Part shown: piece by piece, positions 5,271 through 7,799 of the stretch
How positions within the stretch are numbered: the first letter of the stretch is position 1
Layout: each line of letters starts with the position of its first letter
DNA from: Chitinophaga pinensis
GTDB lineage: Bacteria; Bacteroidota; Bacteroidia; Chitinophagales; Chitinophagaceae
Direction: 5' to 3'
Length of the DNA: 7,799 nt
NCBI GenBank assembly: GCA_945866165.1
Contig: CAMBGO010000105.1
Coordinates: 1-7,799 of the forward strand
Notes under the pieces: generated by a model
Databases searched by the model: none
The model's input: the letters and a program-made list of their open reading frames with translations, nothing else
Told to the model about the DNA's origin: nothing
Position numbers and translations under genes: made by a program

Positions 5271-5315
5271 TGTTTTGTCGAAATAGAATTTTATCTTTAT
5301 AATCAAATTGAAAAA

Positions 5316-6119
5316 ATGTCTAAGTTTTTAAATCACAAATCACTTTCAAAGGAAATTATCAGCTTATTTGATGAAGCAGAAGAGATAATAACTATAGTTT
5401 CTCCTTTCATCAAAATGCATCCTGATATCAAAAAAGTATTACAGAGAAAAATGAGTGATCAAGATTTTTATATTGAAGTACTTTTTGGGAAAAATGAAGG
5501 AGATTTATCGAAAAGCTTGAGTCATGATGATTTAGAATTTTTTAAAGGATTTCAAAACGTAAATATTCGCTACCAAGAAAATCTGCATGCTAAATATTAT
5601 GCTAATGAAAATAAAAGTATTATCTCGTCTATTAATCTGCATGAGTATTCAATTAATAACAATATAGAAGTTGGCATTTTATTGGAAAGAAAGCTTTTTA
5701 ACACAGGAGGGGATAATACAATAGATGCCGAAGCATTTGACTATTTTGGTGAAATCTTTGAAAAGAGCACTCCAGTATTTGTTAAGGAGGTTAAGAAGAA
5801 GAAAGTATTATTTGGTTTATTTGAAAAAAATGTTGGTACAGAAATACATGAAGATAACCAACACAAGATGTATCAAAAAAAACCATTATTAACAAATGTG
5901 ACCAATCATAAAATAGGCTATTGTATTAGAACAGGTGAAAAAATATCATATAATCCTGAAAAACCATTTTCAGCCGAAGCATTCAAAAGCTGGAATCAAT
6001 ATAAGAATAAAGATTTTAAAGAAAAGTATTGCCATTATAGTGGTGAGTTTTCCAACGGTCAAACAAGTTTTGCTAGACCAATACTTGCAAAGTATTATAA
6101 AAAATCCATGGAATATTAA
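5316..6119 (+). CDS. PLD-superfamily (HKD) nuclease-like protein with degenerate zinc ribbon
   Basis: The protein has 267 residues when started at 5316. An in-frame ATG at 5223 would add 31 residues that translate the 34-bp repeat, so I reject it. Residues 1-150 form a single PLD-like domain: EEIITIVSPFI near the start, then His91-x-Lys93 followed by Glu98, where the canonical HxKxxxxD has Asp. SSINL (104-108) stands in the place of GSxN, and NNNIEVGILL matches the later conserved strand. The C-terminus (200-260: GYCIRTGEKI-SYNPEKP and EKYCHYSGE) matches a ribbon-like tail I recall on other PLD-like proteins, where each knuckle is CxxC. Here only Cys203 and Cys239 remain, with Thr206 and Ser242. 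Single-HKD proteins usually dimerise to make one active site and often serve as DNases in restriction or anti-phage systems; membrane phospholipase activity is less likely, as there is no signal peptide. It stands alone, with its own terminator. Confidence 0.85.
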   Translation: MSKFLNHKSLSKEIISLFDEAEEIITIVSPFIKMHPDIKKVLQRKMSDQDFYIEVLFGKNEGDLSKSLSHDDLEFFKGFQNVNIRYQENLHAKYYANENKSIISSINLHEYSINNNIEVGILLERKLFNTGGDNTIDAEAFDYFGEIFEKSTPVFVKEVKKKKVLFGLFEKNVGTEIHEDNQHKMYQKKPLLTNVTNHKIGYCIRTGEKISYNPEKPFSAEAFKSWNQYKNKDFKEKYCHYSGEFSNGQTSFARPILAKYYKKSMEY

Positions 6120-6135
6120 AGTGATATACCTTGTA

Positions 6136-6177
6136 AATACTTATCTGAATTTGAAAAAATATAAGTATTAATTTTTT
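6136..6177 (+). terminator. Intrinsic terminator of the PLD-like gene
   Basis: AATACTTAT (6136-6144) pairs perfectly with ATAAGTATT (6161-6169), with a 16-nt loop, and six T follow at 6172-6177. It starts 16 bases after the stop codon. The stem is AT-rich, so efficiency may be moderate. Confidence 0.7.
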
Positions 6178-6184
6178 CTTTGGA

Positions 6185-6218
6185 TGTGATGAGAAGGACG
6201 AAGACAACTTTTCCTTTT
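6185..6218 (+). repeat. 34-bp direct repeat, copy 2
   Basis: Identical to 5237-5270. The bases after it (CTTTATCTGTATTAAATTC then an A run) also loosely resemble those after copy 1, but here no + strand gene follows. The two copies bracket the PLD-like gene and its terminator. Confidence 0.9.
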
Positions 6219-6254
6219 CTTTATCTGTATTAAATTCAAAAAAATAATTAAGAG

Positions 6255-6413
6255 TTATACATCTTCTTCAATATCCCCGTTTTTCATTGTATAATTAATC
6301 ACTAATTCACAGAAAGTTTCTAAGTTTTCTAATAATTGCTTAGCTTCATCATCAGTTAAATGGGGACGTTTTTTTTTAATTTCCACAATAATTTCATCTC
6401 TAGTTTTTGCCAT
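6255..6413 (-). CDS. Small helical protein of unknown function (52 aa)
   Basis: The start at 6413 gives MAKTRDEIIVEIKKKRPHLT, a highly charged protein with two predicted helices (about 3-16 and 20-43) separated by PHLTDDEA, and an acidic end (GDIEEDV). A longer form from 6458 would add 15 residues of poorer quality (MTYFYFTKNELKYDS). I do not recognise a named family. Small proteins with a P-x-L-(S/T)-x-(D/E)-E-A pattern appear near recombinases and defence genes in Bacteroidota, from memory only. It lies downstream of the GmrSD-like gene on the same strand after a 175-base gap, so co-transcription is possible but not shown. An antitoxin-like or DNA-binding role is a guess. Confidence 0.6.
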   Translation of the reverse strand: MAKTRDEIIVEIKKKRPHLTDDEAKQLLENLETFCELVINYTMKNGDIEEDV

Positions 6414-6570
6414 TGAATCATATTTTAGTTCATTTTTAGTAAAATAAAAGTATGTCAATTATAACAAATGGATTTTAGATTTTCTTCAGGCTGTATTTTC
6501 CCCTGGTGTGATAATAATACCTTTAACGATTTTGGATTTTGATTGCGTTTTTATCAGTGCTTACATTTTA

Positions 6571-6582
6571 AAAAACAAGGGT
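6571..6582 (+). repeat. Third copy of the AAAAACAAGGGT motif
   Basis: These 12 bases are the exact reverse complement of 5211-5222 and share 11 bases in the same orientation with 5148-5158. The motif lies just 3' of the GmrSD-like gene's stop. With 5211-5222 it bounds a 1.37-kb segment that carries the PLD-like gene, both 34-bp repeats and the 52-residue gene. Confidence 0.45.
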
Positions 6583-6588
6583 GACGGG

Positions 6589-7799
6589 TTACCTTTTCTT
6601 TAAACCATTCACTACAGGATTGAATGCTTCATAAAACGGAGCTAAGTTTTTAATGAAAAATGCCTTAATGGTTTCCAAGTCACTGTCAACATAGAAATTT
6701 ACATTATCCAATTGATATTTAATTCTGCTCATTTTTGATTCACTCATTATTTCCCAAAGTAAGGGAGAACCAAATCTTTCTTCAATCTCAGATTTGTTTT
6801 TTTCTATTGAATTAAAAATGCGTTTATTATCTTCTTTAGACGCTCTATTAATTGAAAATTCGATTGCTGTGTATGATTTAGTAATTAAGAATGTATAAGA
6901 CAATCCACTAATGCCTGCACCTGCAATTAACCAGTAATCTTTTGAAGGACTAACTCGTTGAAAAAGAATTGGATGATTGAGGTCTGCAAGAAGCTCACTC
7001 CAGAATTTTCTTCTGCGTGAAAACCTTTCTGCACCGTCACCTGCTAATTCAGAATTATATTTGATAATCAATTCATCTTCCAATTCAAATACAGTAAGCA
7101 TCTTTTTTAGGTATGAAAATTTTGAGTTGCTATCTATGTTTGATTCAATAAAATAACCATTTATTAATTCTTGAGGCATTCTAAAATCACTTTGATTTTT
7201 GGTTACTTTTATTATCAGGTTGTTTTCTAATAATAGTTCTGGATTCTTTTCATATAATTCACGAAGAACATAGAAATACATTTTAGCAATGACTGATTCC
7301 TCCACCTTTGTATTTTCAAAAATGAAATACTCCAATTTTTTATTGATTGGTGGTTCAGCATCAAATATGTTTTGTTCGGAATCTGTTTCAATTAGTGGAA
7401 GTGCAACATCAGGGAATTGCCATATTTGAAGAAATCTGCCATAAATAATTTCAAAACGTTCGTTGTATTTTTCTATGTTCCAGTAATCTTGTTTTTTCAA
7501 ATAATCATTTAACCATAAGCGAGAAAAAGCATATCCTTGCTCTTTGCCATCGGTATTCATATCTCTTTTATTTATGAATGCCAAGTTGCTCAATGCACCA
7601 TTGTTTCCTGATAAGGTAAGGTTTGCTATCGTATTTAATTTAAACTCCTTGAATGCACTATATTCATCAGGGGATAAATCATTCAACCACTTATTGTCTG
7701 GATTGCGAGGGAAAATATGCTCAATGGTAATTAACTCACTTGCTGTATTGACATACTCTCTGTTGTTATGATTTTCCAATAATTCAAAGAAGTAACTTC
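6589..7799 (-). CDS. GmrSD-like protein, C-terminal part (DUF1524 HNH plus DUF4268-like); 5' end beyond window
   Basis: The frame stays open to the right edge, so the start and most likely an N-terminal DUF262 (ParB/Srx-like NTPase) domain lie outside. About 403 codons are visible; counting from the first complete one (Ser at 7797), the DUF1524 His-Me/HNH nuclease motif is ITIEHIFP (His27). It is followed by the family's NLTL (59-62), LSN (69-71) and KR (77-78) elements, so the nuclease centre looks intact. A helical middle part follows (about 150-250), then a C-terminal DUF4268-like domain (about 259-390: RRRKFWSELL, W-L-I-A-G-AGISGL, ERFG). GmrSD-type enzymes are type IV restriction systems that use NTP hydrolysis to cleave modified (for example glucosylated hydroxymethylcytosine) phage DNA. 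The DUF4268 tail may adjust target recognition. The TTG at 7779 is an internal Leu, not a start. The stop is TAA at 6589-6591. Confidence 0.88.
   Translation of the reverse strand, partial: SYFFELLENHNNREYVNTASELITIEHIFPRNPDNKWLNDLSPDEYSAFKEFKLNTIANLTLSGNNGALSNLAFINKRDMNTDGKEQGYAFSRLWLNDYLKKQDYWNIEKYNERFEIIYGRFLQIWQFPDVALPLIETDSEQNIFDAEPPINKKLEYFIFENTKVEESVIAKMYFYVLRELYEKNPELLLENNLIIKVTKNQSDFRMPQELINGYFIESNIDSNSKFSYLKKMLTVFELEDELIIKYNSELAGDGAERFSRRRKFWSELLADLNHPILFQRVSPSKDYWLIAGAGISGLSYTFLITKSYTAIEFSINRASKEDNKRIFNSIEKNKSEIEERFGSPLLWEIMSESKMSRIKYQLDNVNFYVDSDLETIKAFFIKNLAPFYEAFNPVVNGLKKR

Larger units (their letters stand above)
4523..5315. other. Gene-free, structured, purine-rich tract
   Basis: About 790 bases lie between the protease promoter and the start of the PLD-like gene. 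The part to about 5150 looks more G-rich than the flanking genes and is full of GGAATGAA-type words. The long minus-strand open frames in it (up to 138 codons, 4538-4954) read as Ser/Pro/Phe/His-rich shadow sequence and are not accepted. Structured parts include the stem-loop at 4803-4853, a GCCTG/CAGGC hairpin (4962-4981), an ACAAG/CTTGT pair (4991-4995/5009-5013) just after GCCTAAC, and the 12-bp inverted repeat at 5147-5223. The RYYYAAC-like start and CTTGTTAT ends recall integron attC sites, but no proper attC can be assembled. Confidence 0.5.

Noticed and set aside
5223..5315. N-terminal extension of the PLD-like gene from the ATG at 5223
   Set aside because: The extra 31 codons translate the 34-bp repeat and do not look like a PLD-domain start; the ATG at 5316 follows an A-rich leader typical of the phylum.
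5935..6171. 78-codon + strand frame
   Set aside because: It overlaps the PLD-like gene in another frame and runs through its terminator.
7544..7771. 75-codon + strand frame
   Set aside because: Antisense to the DUF1524 HNH region of the GmrSD-like gene.
1..7799. CRISPR array, reverse-transcriptase/retron system or insertion sequence
   Set aside because: There are no regularly spaced repeat-spacer units, no reverse-transcriptase motif and no transposase-like frame on either strand.

Overview
The window looks like an accessory (genomic-island type) stretch of a Bacteroidota chromosome, probably a Flavobacteriales, Chitinophagales or Saprospirales relative. The signs are AT-rich genes, A-rich leaders before start codons instead of Shine-Dalgarno sequences, a tRNA gene with no encoded CCA, a TTG-N17-TAnnTTTG promoter of the Bacteroidota type before the protease gene, and several proteins belonging to families I associate with this phylum. 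The species cannot be told from the window.

Left part (1-2230). A tRNA gene with anticodon CAT (75-148) is followed by a terminator and about 230 bases of leader that holds two direct repeats exactly 20 bp apart. Then comes a compact five-gene + strand operon (432-2037): a 249-residue protein with a basic N-terminal half and a beta-rich C-terminal half, two small predicted membrane proteins (78 and 60 residues), and two paralogous 68-residue proteins with a Cys at each end. A strong terminator closes it at 2073-2097. Just downstream is a 98-nt tRNA-like fold (2126-2223). None of the five operon proteins has a function I can name; this is the best candidate for an undescribed system.

Middle part (2228-5236). 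A minus-strand 139-residue protein with a Cys cluster resembles what I recall as DUF6943. A minus-strand secreted trypsin-like serine protease with two C-terminal BLIP/SmpA-like repeats has its own promoter. On either side of the protease lie two purine-rich non-coding tracts of roughly 650 and 790 bases, with several imperfect inverted repeats, that carry no convincing gene.

Right part (5237-7799). A PLD-superfamily nuclease-like gene is bracketed by two perfect 34-bp direct repeats and lies between short inverted copies of AAAAACAAGGGT. A 52-residue helical protein follows on the other strand. Then comes the C-terminal two-thirds or so of a GmrSD-like protein (DUF1524 HNH domain plus DUF4268-like C-terminus), which runs off the right edge. 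The PLD gene and the GmrSD-like gene together suggest a defence-island neighbourhood with cassette-like gene turnover.

The genes do not obviously form one pathway. The left operon is one functional unit; the right side looks like independently acquired defence or accessory genes.
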